Below are positions 56,625 to 64,000 of a DNA stretch of 64,000 nucleotides, in pieces. This DNA comes from Aureibaculum marinum (lineage in GTDB: Bacteria > Bacteroidota > Bacteroidia > Flavobacteriales > Flavobacteriaceae). Below the pieces are notes generated by a model. The model searched no databases. It was not told the DNA's origin and saw only the letters and a program-made list of their open reading frames with translations. The translations under genes were made by a program, and so were the position numbers. Positions within the stretch are counted from its first letter, which is position 1. The number at the start of each line of letters is the position of its first letter. The stretch spans positions 310,001-374,000 of the forward strand of contig NZ_RPFJ01000011.1 of the NCBI RefSeq assembly GCF_003813905.1, given 5' to 3'.

Positions 56625-57569
56625 ATGAACTCCAGATATTTTTTTTACGCATGGGCGTTTTTAGTGATATTTTCTGGATGTAAATCACAGTCAGATACTA
56701 AGAGGCAAATTGTTGCTAATAATAAGTCAAGTACGTTTTCTAAAGACTCTTTATTGCACCATATAAAAGTGTTGTCTTCAGATAAATTTGAAGGGCGTAA
56801 AACGGGTTCTGAAGGTGCTGCAAAATCTAGAAATTACATTACCTCTAAATTTGAACAACTAGAAGTTTTACCTTTATTAAAAAGTTATAATCAATCTTTT
56901 TCTTTTATTAGTAGAAGAGACGGTAAAGAGTACAATGCTGTTAATATTTTGGGAGTTGTAAAAGGTGAAGTAAATCCTGATAAATACATTGTTATTTCAG
57001 CACATTACGATCATTTAGGAATAGAAGATACTATAATTTTTAATGGGGCAGATGATGATGCTTCTGGTGTAAGTGCATTGTTTAGTTTTGCTGAATATTT
57101 TAAGAAGAACCCTCCTAAACATTCTGTTATTTTAGCTGCTTTTGATGCTGAAGAAATGGGACTTCAGGGTTCAAAATATTTTGTTGAAAATTCTGTTGTT
57201 GAGAGCCAAAATATATTGGTAAATCTCAATATGGATATGATTAGTAGAAGTGATCGAAATGAGCTCTACGTTGTTGGATCACGTTTCTATAAAAATTTAG
57301 AATCAGCAATTACAGCAGTTCAGCTTCCTGATAATTTTAAATTGTTAATTGGTCATGATGGCTCTGATGGTAAGCAAAATTGGACTAGTTCTTCTGACCA
57401 TGGTTCATTTCATAAAAAGCAAATTCCGTTTTTGTATTTCGGTGTAGAAGATCATGAAGATTATCATAAAGAAACCGATGAGTTTAAAAACATTCATCCT
57501 CACTTTTATGCCAAAGCTGTAACAGTTATTATCTCTGTTTTCAAAGAATTGGATAACAGAATAGATTGA
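56625..57569 (+). CDS. M28 family zinc aminopeptidase, lipoprotein
   Basis: A 314-residue lipoprotein with lipobox FSGC (Cys19). The M28 two-zinc site is complete: His and Asp in SAHYDHLG, Asp in NGADDDASGV, the Glu pair in FDAEEMGLQGS, Asp in NLNMDMISR and a final His in VEDHEDYHKETD. It probably releases N-terminal amino acids from peptides in the periplasm or at the cell surface. Placement directly behind sdhB is likely a read-through arrangement. A strong bidirectional terminator follows. Confidence 0.88.
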   Translation: MNSRYFFYAWAFLVIFSGCKSQSDTKRQIVANNKSSTFSKDSLLHHIKVLSSDKFEGRKTGSEGAAKSRNYITSKFEQLEVLPLLKSYNQSFSFISRRDGKEYNAVNILGVVKGEVNPDKYIVISAHYDHLGIEDTIIFNGADDDASGVSALFSFAEYFKKNPPKHSVILAAFDAEEMGLQGSKYFVENSVVESQNILVNLNMDMISRSDRNELYVVGSRFYKNLESAITAVQLPDNFKLLIGHDGSDGKQNWTSSSDHGSFHKKQIPFLYFGVEDHEDYHKETDEFKNIHPHFYAKAVTVIISVFKELDNRID

Positions 57570-57644
57570 ATTAAATAAATTTTAATTGTTATTGATAATT
57601 GGCTGTTTTTTAGGAATAAAAATTTACCTATACTTTTAAAGTGT

Positions 57645-57693
57645 AAAAACAAATAACCCTCAATTATTAAATAATTGAGGGTTATTTGTTTTT
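57645..57693. terminator. Strong bidirectional terminator
   Basis: A perfect 23-bp inverted repeat, AAAAACAAATAACCCTCAAT and onward, around a TAA loop (arms 57645-57667 and 57671-57693). It lies between the convergent M28 and S46 peptidase genes, with T-runs on both strands. Confidence 0.92.
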
Positions 57694-57707
57694 TGAACTT
57701 TATTTGT

Positions 57708-59801
57708 CTATTTAGTTTTTTTCGGATGTACTAATTTCATTTCATCAATTAAATGTTTTGCACCCGCGTATTTATCAATAATAAAAAGAACATATCGTAA
57801 GTCAACCATTATATTTCTACAAATTTCTGGGTCGTAATAATAATCACTCATTGTACCTTCCCAAACACGGTCAAAATTTAAACCTACTAAATTACCGTGA
57901 GCATCAATAGCCGGACTACCTGAATTACCACCAGTTGTATGATTTGTACCTAAAAAGCAAACAGGAACTTTACCTGTAGCATCTTTATATTGGCCATAAT
58001 CTTTGTTTTTATATAATTCTTGTAATTTTTCAGGTACGTCAAATTCATAATCTCCAGGAACATACTTTTCAATAACACCGTCTAAATAGGTCAAAGGCTC
58101 ATAATAAATGGCATCTCTTGGTTTATACCCTTTTACTTGTCCATAAGTAACACGCAATGTGCTGTTGGCATCAGGGAAATATCGCTGATTTGGTAATACT
58201 TCCATTTGTGCCTTCATATAGGTAGTTTGGTATGCATTTATCTCTGTGTTAATTCGTTGAAATTCAGGTTCAATTTGAGTATAAAATTCAATAATATATG
58301 GCTTGGCATATTGATAGGCAGCATCTGAATTTAATTTTTTAACTATTTCATCAGGTTTGCCGTCTAAAACAGCAAGAGCTTTCTCTAAATCTATAAAACT
58401 TGTTTTATCATAAATTGATGCATCAACATTATCGGTATAAAAAGGCATAATAGCTTCAAAAACTCCTTTGTCCACATCAACATTATAATTTTTATGGACA
58501 TTTTTAACCATTGAAATCATTGAAGGTAATAACTTTTTAAAACGTTCTTTATTTTGGTTAGCAGCATTCTCTAATTGAGTAAGTCTAAACATCATCTGCA
58601 TTAATTCGTTAGTACGAATAAAAACCTCAATAAAATTAGAACGTTTTACTGTTATAGGTTCAATTTCAGTATATAATTTTTCAAATTTTGGGAGTAAATA
58701 TCCATATTCGCTTTCTAATTTTTTTGCTTTTAGTTGTTGAGTAAACTTAGATTCAAACGCTTGTCTTTTGGCAATGGCATTTGTTTTTTTAAGACCAAGG
58801 TTTTCACCAATCCATTTTTTCCACGCATTTGCAATTCTTGCTTGTTTTGAAGCATATTGAATTCTAATTTTATCATCACTTTTCATGGCAGCATCAATTA
58901 CTTTTAAGGCTGCTTCTCTAATGGCAATATTACTTGGGTTTATTTTTTCGACAATTTGTTCAACTGCAACTGCTGGTAAATATTCGTCTGTACTTCCTGG
59001 AAAGCCAAAAACCATTGTAAAATCACCTTCTTCAACACCGTCTAGAGATATTGGAAGAAAGTGTTTTGGGGTATATGGTTTATTGTCTTTTGAATATTTT
59101 GCTGGGCGATTATTTTTGTCAGCATAAATACGGAATAAGGAAAAATCACCAGTATGTCTTGGCCATACCCAGTTATCAGTATCTGAGCCAAATTTACCTA
59201 TACTTGATGGTGGTGCACCAACTAAACGGATATCTTCAAAACGTTCAGTTACAAACAGAAAGTATTGATTGCCTTGAAAAAAAGCTTTTACTTTAGTGTT
59301 TTGCCAAGCTTCTTTTTTAGTGTTTTTTTGAATAATGTTACTGTTTTTATCTATTAATGATTGCTTTTCTTGTTCAGACATTTTTTTGGTTATACCTTTC
59401 AAAACAGCATCAGTTACATCTTCAATACGCACAATAAATTCAATATATAAACCTTTATTGGGTAATTCTTCTGATAAATTCATTGCCCAAAACCCATCTT
59501 TTAAATAATCGTTTTCTAAGGAAGAATGAGATTGTATTTGACTAAAGCCACAGTGATGATTAGTTAAAATTAATCCTTTAGGAGATATAACTTCACTTGT
59601 ACAACCTCCATTAAAATGACCAATAGCATCCTTTAAGCTAGAGTTATTTATATCGTAAATGTCTTTTGCTGTGAGTTCACTACCTAAGGCTTGCATTTCT
59701 TGTTCGTTCATACCTTCTAATAAAGAAGGAATCCACATGCCTCCTTGTTGAGCAGAAAGTTGAAATGCAATTAAAAAGATTAAAATTTTAAATATTTTCA
59801 T
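57708..59801 (-). CDS. S46 family dipeptidyl peptidase (DPP11-type)
   Basis: A 697-residue exported serine peptidase with a signal peptide ending near FQLSAQ (residue 18). The chymotrypsin-like triad His is in LTNHHCGF (82-83), and the nucleophile Ser627 is in GGNSGSP. Eighteen residues on, in FDRVWEG, is Arg645, the position that in Porphyromonas DPP11 is Arg and selects Asp/Glu, while DPP7 has Gly there. It therefore probably cuts acidic dipeptides from the N-terminus of peptides in the periplasm. The helical domain in the middle is typical of S46. Confidence 0.92.
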   Translation of the reverse strand: MKIFKILIFLIAFQLSAQQGGMWIPSLLEGMNEQEMQALGSELTAKDIYDINNSSLKDAIGHFNGGCTSEVISPKGLILTNHHCGFSQIQSHSSLENDYLKDGFWAMNLSEELPNKGLYIEFIVRIEDVTDAVLKGITKKMSEQEKQSLIDKNSNIIQKNTKKEAWQNTKVKAFFQGNQYFLFVTERFEDIRLVGAPPSSIGKFGSDTDNWVWPRHTGDFSLFRIYADKNNRPAKYSKDNKPYTPKHFLPISLDGVEEGDFTMVFGFPGSTDEYLPAVAVEQIVEKINPSNIAIREAALKVIDAAMKSDDKIRIQYASKQARIANAWKKWIGENLGLKKTNAIAKRQAFESKFTQQLKAKKLESEYGYLLPKFEKLYTEIEPITVKRSNFIEVFIRTNELMQMMFRLTQLENAANQNKERFKKLLPSMISMVKNVHKNYNVDVDKGVFEAIMPFYTDNVDASIYDKTSFIDLEKALAVLDGKPDEIVKKLNSDAAYQYAKPYIIEFYTQIEPEFQRINTEINAYQTTYMKAQMEVLPNQRYFPDANSTLRVTYGQVKGYKPRDAIYYEPLTYLDGVIEKYVPGDYEFDVPEKLQELYKNKDYGQYKDATGKVPVCFLGTNHTTGGNSGSPAIDAHGNLVGLNFDRVWEGTMSDYYYDPEICRNIMVDLRYVLFIIDKYAGAKHLIDEMKLVHPKKTK

Positions 59802-59829
59802 AAGATTAGATTTTTATTTTGATAAACAT

Positions 59830-59837
59830 CAAAGATA
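59830..59837 (-). promoter_or_regulatory. -7 box of the S46 peptidase gene
   Basis: Minus-strand TATCTTTG lies 28 bases before the start; a TTG at 59862-59864 is 24 bases upstream, slightly far. Confidence 0.5.
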
Positions 59838-60053
59838 AAAAAAGTAGGTCTATTAATTAATCAATTTATTTTTTTAAGTCTTAAAACATATTAAATACAG
59901 ATTTATTTTAAGTTACCTAATGTGGAGACTTCTATTTTTAGTACGGATAGTATTGATAAAAAAATACTATGTTTTTTTACAAAAAGAGAGAAATGCTAGA
60001 AAGAGCGATGGAGGTTTTAACTAAAATATAAATGTGTACATAGCTATTTTGGT

Positions 60054-60061
60054 TAACTTTG
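60054..60061 (+). promoter_or_regulatory. -7 box of the coiled-coil protein gene
   Basis: TAACTTTG fits TAnnTTTG and lies 22 bases before the start codon; the rest of the 280-base gap shows no gene. Confidence 0.5.
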
Positions 60062-60083
60062 CACAAATTTAAAACGTAATACT

Positions 60084-60581
60084 ATGAAAAAGAAAAATGG
60101 ATTTATAACACTTGTGTTATTGCTAATGACATTCACTTTTGTACAAGCTCAGAAAGTGGAATATCAAGGTAAGGAGTACAAAATAAAAAAAGATTTAATC
60201 TTTTTAGATGGTGTAGATGTAACTCCAACTTTGACTGTATCTGAACAAACCGCAATAAAAGATGCGTTAAAGAATCAGATTGAACTTGAAAAAGCTGAAA
60301 AGGAAAAGAAAAAAGCCGAAAAAGAGAAGAAAAAAGCGGAGAAGGAAAAGAAAAAGGCTGAAAAGGAAAAGAAAAAAGCAGAGAAAGCAATTAAGAAAAA
60401 AGAAAAGGCCGAAAGTAATTTAGAAAAAAGTAAAAAAAAGTTAGTAAAAGATACTGAGAAATATGAAACTTTAAGAGACAAAGGAAAACTATCGCCGGTT
60501 GATGAAGAGAAATGGTTAAAGAAATTAGACAAACAAAAAGAGAACATTGAAAAGGCAGAAAAAAAATTAAGAAAGATGTAA
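60084..60581 (+). CDS. Exported lysine-rich coiled-coil protein
   Basis: A 165-residue exported protein with a signal peptide ending near VQAQ (residue 23). A short N-domain (24-66) carries the phrase VEYQGKEYKIKKDLIFLDG. Residues 70-104 are a strict heptad array KAEKEKK (four perfect units and one changed), and the rest continues as a charged coiled coil to the C-terminus. The net charge is strongly positive. A structural or surface-charge role is likely; there is no enzyme motif. It stands alone between its own promoter box and a terminator. Confidence 0.75.
   Translation: MKKKNGFITLVLLLMTFTFVQAQKVEYQGKEYKIKKDLIFLDGVDVTPTLTVSEQTAIKDALKNQIELEKAEKEKKKAEKEKKKAEKEKKKAEKEKKKAEKAIKKKEKAESNLEKSKKKLVKDTEKYETLRDKGKLSPVDEEKWLKKLDKQKENIEKAEKKLRKM
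60291..60395 (+). repeat. 21-bp tandem repeats encoding KAEKEKK
   Basis: Five units of 21 bases, purine-only or nearly so on the plus strand, with third-position changes between units. The wobble differences show the amino acid pattern is under selection rather than freshly duplicated. Confidence 0.85.
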
Positions 60582-60616
60582 AAAAGTAGCTATTTTCTTA
60601 ATTTGATTTTATATAT

Positions 60617-60646
60617 AAAAGGTTACCCTTAGAAGGTAACCTTTTT
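60617..60646 (+). terminator. Terminator after the coiled-coil gene
   Basis: AAAAGGTTACC pairs with GGTAACCTTTT around a 7-base loop, followed by T residues. Confidence 0.8.
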
Positions 60647-60735
60647 GATATAACGTTATTCGGTTTATTGATTATTTTAGTGTTGTCTTTTGAAGTGCAT
60701 CATTAATTTATATAAAAAAGAGAAAAGAAACTAAA

Positions 60736-61515
60736 ATGTCAGAAATTCTTAAAATAGCAATAATTCAAACAGATTTGATATGGGAAAACCCAGAACAAAA
60801 TCGGGCTAATTTGGCTATAAAAATTGAGGGTATTGAAAATGATGTAGATTTAATTATTTTACCAGAAATGTTTACTTCTGGTTTTACAATGCAACCTAAC
60901 AAGGTTTCAGAAACCATGTCTGGGGTTACAGTATCATGGTTAAAAGAATTGGCTTTAAAAAAGAATTCTGCAATTTCTGGGAGTTTAGTTATTGAAGAAA
61001 ATAATAAATACTATAACCGTTTATTATTTGTTTTTCCAAATGGAAGTCTAAAAACGTATGATAAACGACATACTTTTACACTAGCTGGAGAGCACAAATT
61101 ATACACAGCAGGCTCTGAAAAATTGATAGTAGATTATAAAGGATGGAAACTCTGTCCTTTGATATGTTACGATCTTCGTTTTCCTGTTTGGGCGAGGAAT
61201 GTAGAGACTTATGATTTATTGTTTTACGTTGCAAACTGGCCAAAACCCAGAATTGAGGCTTGGAGCAGCTTATTAAAAGCAAGAGCTATTGAAAATATGT
61301 GTTATTGCATTGGAGTAAACCGTATTGGTACTGATAGTAATGGACATGAATATACTGGAGACTCTGTTGCATTTGATGCGTTAGGATGTCAAATTTCTAA
61401 TATAAAACTTCACGAAGAGACTACCGAGATTATAACCATCTCAAAAGTAATACTTTCACGTACACGCAAAAAATTCAAATTTTTAGATGATATAGATAAG
61501 TTTACCATTAAATAA
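60736..61515 (+). CDS. Carbon-nitrogen hydrolase (omega-amidase/YafV-like)
   Basis: A 259-residue nitrilase-superfamily amidase. The triad is Glu in ILPEMFTSGF, Lys in YDKRHTF and Cys in LICYDLRFP. The AGEHKLYTAG segment and the length resemble YafV/omega-amidase, which hydrolyses alpha-ketoglutaramate and alpha-ketosuccinamate and so repairs by-products of methionine salvage. It is cytoplasmic and monocistronic, with a terminator behind it. Confidence 0.87.
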   Translation: MSEILKIAIIQTDLIWENPEQNRANLAIKIEGIENDVDLIILPEMFTSGFTMQPNKVSETMSGVTVSWLKELALKKNSAISGSLVIEENNKYYNRLLFVFPNGSLKTYDKRHTFTLAGEHKLYTAGSEKLIVDYKGWKLCPLICYDLRFPVWARNVETYDLLFYVANWPKPRIEAWSSLLKARAIENMCYCIGVNRIGTDSNGHEYTGDSVAFDALGCQISNIKLHEETTEIITISKVILSRTRKKFKFLDDIDKFTIK

Positions 61516-61543
61516 TACTTACTTTAAAACTATTTATAAAATT

Positions 61544-61577
61544 AAAGAGAGTGTCATAGAAGGCACTCTCTTTTTTT
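61544..61577. terminator. Terminator between convergent genes
   Basis: AAAGAGAGTG pairs with CACTCTCTTT around a 10-base loop, with seven T residues on the plus strand. Confidence 0.82.
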
Positions 61578-61599
61578 AAGTAGTATTTTTATTAATAAT

Positions 61600-62034
61600 C
61601 TATGAATTGAACCACTGTGTCCAAGGAATTCTACTCAATACAAATAATAACCCTAGACCATAAAAAATAGCAATTGCTTTAAATTTCCCTTTATCTGTAG
61701 TTTGCTTTTTATGCTTAGACCATCCTATTGTAATAAAAATTATGGCTATAATCATCATTAAAGGATGTTCTACGGTTAATAAGCGTAATCCGGAATTGCC
61801 CATAGCTTCTCCCATACCAACCTCTTTTAAGGCTTTATAGGAAGGAGACATAAAGTACCAGCCAAGTCCAATTAATAGTTGAATGTGGGTAACTATTAGC
61901 GTAAATAGTGAAATTCGTAAATCTTTATCTTTAAATTCTTTATTTTGAGTTAAGCCTATTATTGCATTTACTGTTGCTATAATTAATAAGGCTAACACTA
62001 AGTATGCCCAATAAGAGTGGATTATTTTCATCAT
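61600..62034 (-). CDS. Small four-helix membrane protein (often annotated cytochrome b-like)
   Basis: A 144-residue inner-membrane protein with four helices. His residues near helix ends (MKIIHSYW, IVTHIQLLIG, LTVEHPLMM) could bind haem, and homologues in Flavobacteria are often labelled cytochrome b, but this is not established. The C-terminal LSRIPWTQWF is characteristic. No neighbours hint at its role. Start: two ATGs in a row; the first is used here. Confidence 0.7.
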   Translation of the reverse strand: MMKIIHSYWAYLVLALLIIATVNAIIGLTQNKEFKDKDLRISLFTLIVTHIQLLIGLGWYFMSPSYKALKEVGMGEAMGNSGLRLLTVEHPLMMIIAIIFITIGWSKHKKQTTDKGKFKAIAIFYGLGLLFVLSRIPWTQWFNS

Positions 62035-62071
62035 GATGATTTAGTTTTTATAGTTAATAGGTGTTTAATTA

Positions 62072-63430
62072 TTATTCCCAAGTATTTTCAGCATCAGTGC
62101 CTCCCCAAATTAATGTGGCCATATATGGATTATCAATAAACGGATTTCTATTTCCTTGTGCAGCTTCTATTACATTGTTGCGTTGTATCTCAAAATCAGA
62201 AACAGGATCTTCTCTATTCCATTTTAGAAATAATTCTAAAGAACCTACTTTTTCAAATTTTTCACCATATCTAATATTTAAATACATAACCATTCTTGCA
62301 ACATCGCCTTTCCAATCGTCTCCTGGATACCATTTCTCATTATCTAATTTATAGGTTCCACTTCCTTCAGTAAATGGATGGTTACTTCTGCTTGAGTTAA
62401 CAGCATCATTACATGATCTTAAATGATGTAAATCTGTAACTGCTGTAGTTGAGCTCAGTAACGATTGTGGATAAATATGTTCTGTATTAAAGGTTTGCGG
62501 ACTATAAGTATTTGAATTAGATGTGTATTCTTTCCAATAGGTTTTAACACCAGAGTACATTAATACAACACTATCTGTATCAATTAGATCAGCATCTGCA
62601 TTGTAAAGATAATTATGTCTTTCTCCGTAAGATAATATGGTGGTGTGTTTTTCAGTTGTATGATTTTTCAATAACTCATAATTCAATTCTTTATTAGTTG
62701 TTAATCCTAAATCTGAATAGTAATCAACTAATTCTGTTGGAATGTTAAAAGCTATTGTTTCAAGTATAGTAACAGTTATTGTGGCTGTAGAACAAGTAGC
62801 TGTAGGAGAGTCATCATCACAAATTGTATATGTAAAGGAGTCTTCTCCAATATAATCATTGGCAGGAACATATGTTATACTACCATTTTCATTTAAAGTG
62901 ACTGTACCTAGAGTACCATGGGTGTCTATTGAACTTAAAGTAGCATTATCCAATAAATCATCATTATCTAAAAAATCAGAAAATGTTCTTGTAGTATTTT
63001 TAGTACTGCTATAGTTATCATCAATAGCAGTTGGTGAACCTTCATCAATAACAGTTATGGTAACAGTAGCTGTTGAGCAATTTTCAGGTGTTTCTCTATC
63101 ACAAATCGTATATGTAAATGTATCAGAACCAACATAACCTTTGGGAGGAGTATATGTATAAGTATTATTTCTGTTGTCAACTATAGTTCCATTATTAGTA
63201 CTAGAGGAATCAAAGCTGGTAATTCGTGCAGTGCCTAAATCTGTATCGTTTGTTAATAAATTAGATAGTATTAATGGGGTATCTTCGGTAGCTTCAAAAT
63301 TATCATTTACTGCAACTGGTTTTTTGATTTCAGGATCTGGGTCAGGATTAGGTGTAACACTGTTGCCACTGTCACTGCTACAATTGATAAAAAATAAACT
63401 GATAAATAGTAAAAATACAAGGTTTTTCAT
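62072..63430 (-). CDS. Endonuclease I lipoprotein with Ig-like domains
   Basis: A 452-residue lipoprotein with lipobox FINC (Cys17). A Pro/Asp-rich spacer is followed by two tandem Ig/cadherin-like domains of about 90 residues each (about 38-130 and 132-222), both containing DSFTYTICD and CSTATVTITV-type strands. The last 230 residues form an endonuclease I domain: YGERHNYLYNADAD, FNTEHIYPQSLL and LHHLRSCNDAVNSSRS, with His-Glu-Asn metal-site residues. It probably degrades DNA at the cell surface for nutrients. The following gene in transcription order is a separate unit. Confidence 0.87.
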   Translation of the reverse strand: MKNLVFLLFISLFFINCSSDSGNSVTPNPDPDPEIKKPVAVNDNFEATEDTPLILSNLLTNDTDLGTARITSFDSSSTNNGTIVDNRNNTYTYTPPKGYVGSDTFTYTICDRETPENCSTATVTITVIDEGSPTAIDDNYSSTKNTTRTFSDFLDNDDLLDNATLSSIDTHGTLGTVTLNENGSITYVPANDYIGEDSFTYTICDDDSPTATCSTATITVTILETIAFNIPTELVDYYSDLGLTTNKELNYELLKNHTTEKHTTILSYGERHNYLYNADADLIDTDSVVLMYSGVKTYWKEYTSNSNTYSPQTFNTEHIYPQSLLSSTTAVTDLHHLRSCNDAVNSSRSNHPFTEGSGTYKLDNEKWYPGDDWKGDVARMVMYLNIRYGEKFEKVGSLELFLKWNREDPVSDFEIQRNNVIEAAQGNRNPFIDNPYMATLIWGGTDAENTWE

Positions 63431-63441
63431 AGTGTGTAAAG

Positions 63442-63479
63442 ATAAAAAAACCTCCCATTATTTTAAGAATGGGAGGTTT
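63442..63479 (-). terminator. Terminator of the rightmost gene
   Basis: AAACCTCCCATT pairs with AATGGGAGGTTT around an 8-base loop; a T-run follows on the minus strand, closing the gene at 63501-64000. Confidence 0.85.
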
Positions 63480-63500
63480 AAATTTAAAAATTTTAACTTT

Positions 63501-64000
63501 TTATTGTAGTACGTATTCTGGACCTACTTTAATAACATTCATTGTATAAACTGCATTAGAACCGTTGTATACGTTGTATGAAACTGAAAATTTTTGCCCC
63601 TCTTCAGCATCAGGGAAATTGTTCAATAATATGGTATTAATTTTCTCTAAACGAACAGTTTCACTTTCTTCTGCTTTACCAGCTCTAACATCAAAATTTT
63701 TGTAATAACCATTACCAACCAATTCATAATCAGCAGCAGTTAATGTGTATTTAATAGTGTTGTCTGGTACCCAAGTAGAGCCATCATGACCAAATTTTAC
63801 AGTTTCTTGAGCTACATTATTATATTCAGACCAAGAAGTACCATCAAAAATGAAATATTTTATATAACTATATGTTGTGCTATCTTCTGTTGAGCCGTCT
63901 CCGTCTAAATCGCTTACATCTGAAGTGTACAATTTATACATAGTAGCAACTATATCTCCAGCAGCGTAATTGTCGTACTTAAATTTATCTAACAAAAAGA
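63501..64000 (-). CDS. Exported protein of unknown function, C-terminal part
   Basis: The frame is open to the window edge, so the start lies outside. About 166 residues are visible. It is beta-rich with an acidic, calcium-like stretch DVSDLDGDGSTED and Trp motifs FDGTSWSEYNN and DGSTWVPDN, and it ends VGPEYVLQ. The look is that of a Bacteroidota surface lipoprotein with a repeated DGxxW unit. I do not recognise the family. A terminator follows, then the endonuclease I gene on the same strand. Confidence 0.6.
   Translation of the reverse strand, partial: FLLDKFKYDNYAAGDIVATMYKLYTSDVSDLDGDGSTEDSTTYSYIKYFIFDGTSWSEYNNVAQETVKFGHDGSTWVPDNTIKYTLTAADYELVGNGYYKNFDVRAGKAEESETVRLEKINTILLNNFPDAEEGQKFSVSYNVYNGSNAVYTMNVIKVGPEYVLQ

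Noticed and set aside
60133-60547. Minus-strand Phe/Ser-rich frames opposite the coiled-coil gene
   Set aside because: They are the complement of Lys/Glu codon repeats (AAA/GAA gives TTT/TTC) and lack independent support.

Overview
The window is AT-rich chromosomal DNA (about 30% G+C by eye) from a member of the Bacteroidota, most probably a marine or aquatic Flavobacteriaceae. The signs are TAnnTTTG-type -7 promoter boxes, a SusC/SusD pair run by an ECF sigma/FecR couple, an OmpA protein with thrombospondin type-3 repeats, S46 dipeptidyl peptidase, a single-anchor (type B) succinate dehydrogenase, heptaprenylglyceryl-phosphate synthase, and many lipoproteins with a short signal peptide ending in Cys. 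No rRNA or species marker is present, so the genus is left open. No insertion sequence, prophage or CRISPR array was seen. Both ends cut through genes.

Layout. 1-6.5 kb: end of a PpiD-like folding factor, an OmpA/TSP3 porin, and an AddB-like nuclease coupled to an alpha/beta hydrolase. 6.6-9.1 kb: pckA facing an SDR dehydrogenase across a bidirectional terminator. 9.1-16.7 kb (minus): a trans-envelope signalling and uptake operon, read as fecR, ECF sigma, susC, susD, NPP-type phosphodiesterase. 16.7-22.2 kb: a gene-poor stretch with a 30-bp perfect palindrome, tRNA-Ala(GGC), ahcY, a phosphopantetheinyl transferase, then GGGP synthase, thiamine-binding protein, PnuC and NadR-like kinase in an overlapping operon, and arfB.

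22.2-26.9 kb is the accessory island and the most unusual part. It holds a lipoprotein with a Cys-rich region, a Gly/Ser linker and an unrecognised C-terminal domain, followed by a small membrane-anchored protein, two related gene tails (one broken by two frameshifts), and three further small or lipoprotein genes. It looks like a lipoprotein-displayed polymorphic toxin/immunity locus with decayed spare cassettes.

26.9-44.4 kb is mostly housekeeping: an OmpA-like exported protein, surE, a tail-specific protease, a ClC channel, aspS, a secreted Ser hydrolase, a SpoU methyltransferase, mutS, tatA, PAP2 phosphatase and an O-methyltransferase. A two-gene cassette of unknown small proteins sits at 36.0-36.6 kb.

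44.5-53 kb (minus): a 1667-residue DUF4132/DUF7737-type protein with a small upstream partner, an ECF sigma factor with a tiny zinc-binding anti-sigma candidate, and a RimK-type ligase overlapping an AstE-type zinc hydrolase. 53-57.6 kb: sdhCAB plus an M28 lipoprotein peptidase. 57.7-64 kb: a DPP11-type S46 peptidase, a lysine-rich coiled-coil exported protein, an omega-amidase-like nitrilase, a small membrane protein, an Ig-like/endonuclease I lipoprotein and a truncated exported protein. Peptide and phosphodiester scavenging, SusCD uptake, gluconeogenesis (PEPCK) and aerobic respiration fit a heterotroph living on polymers.
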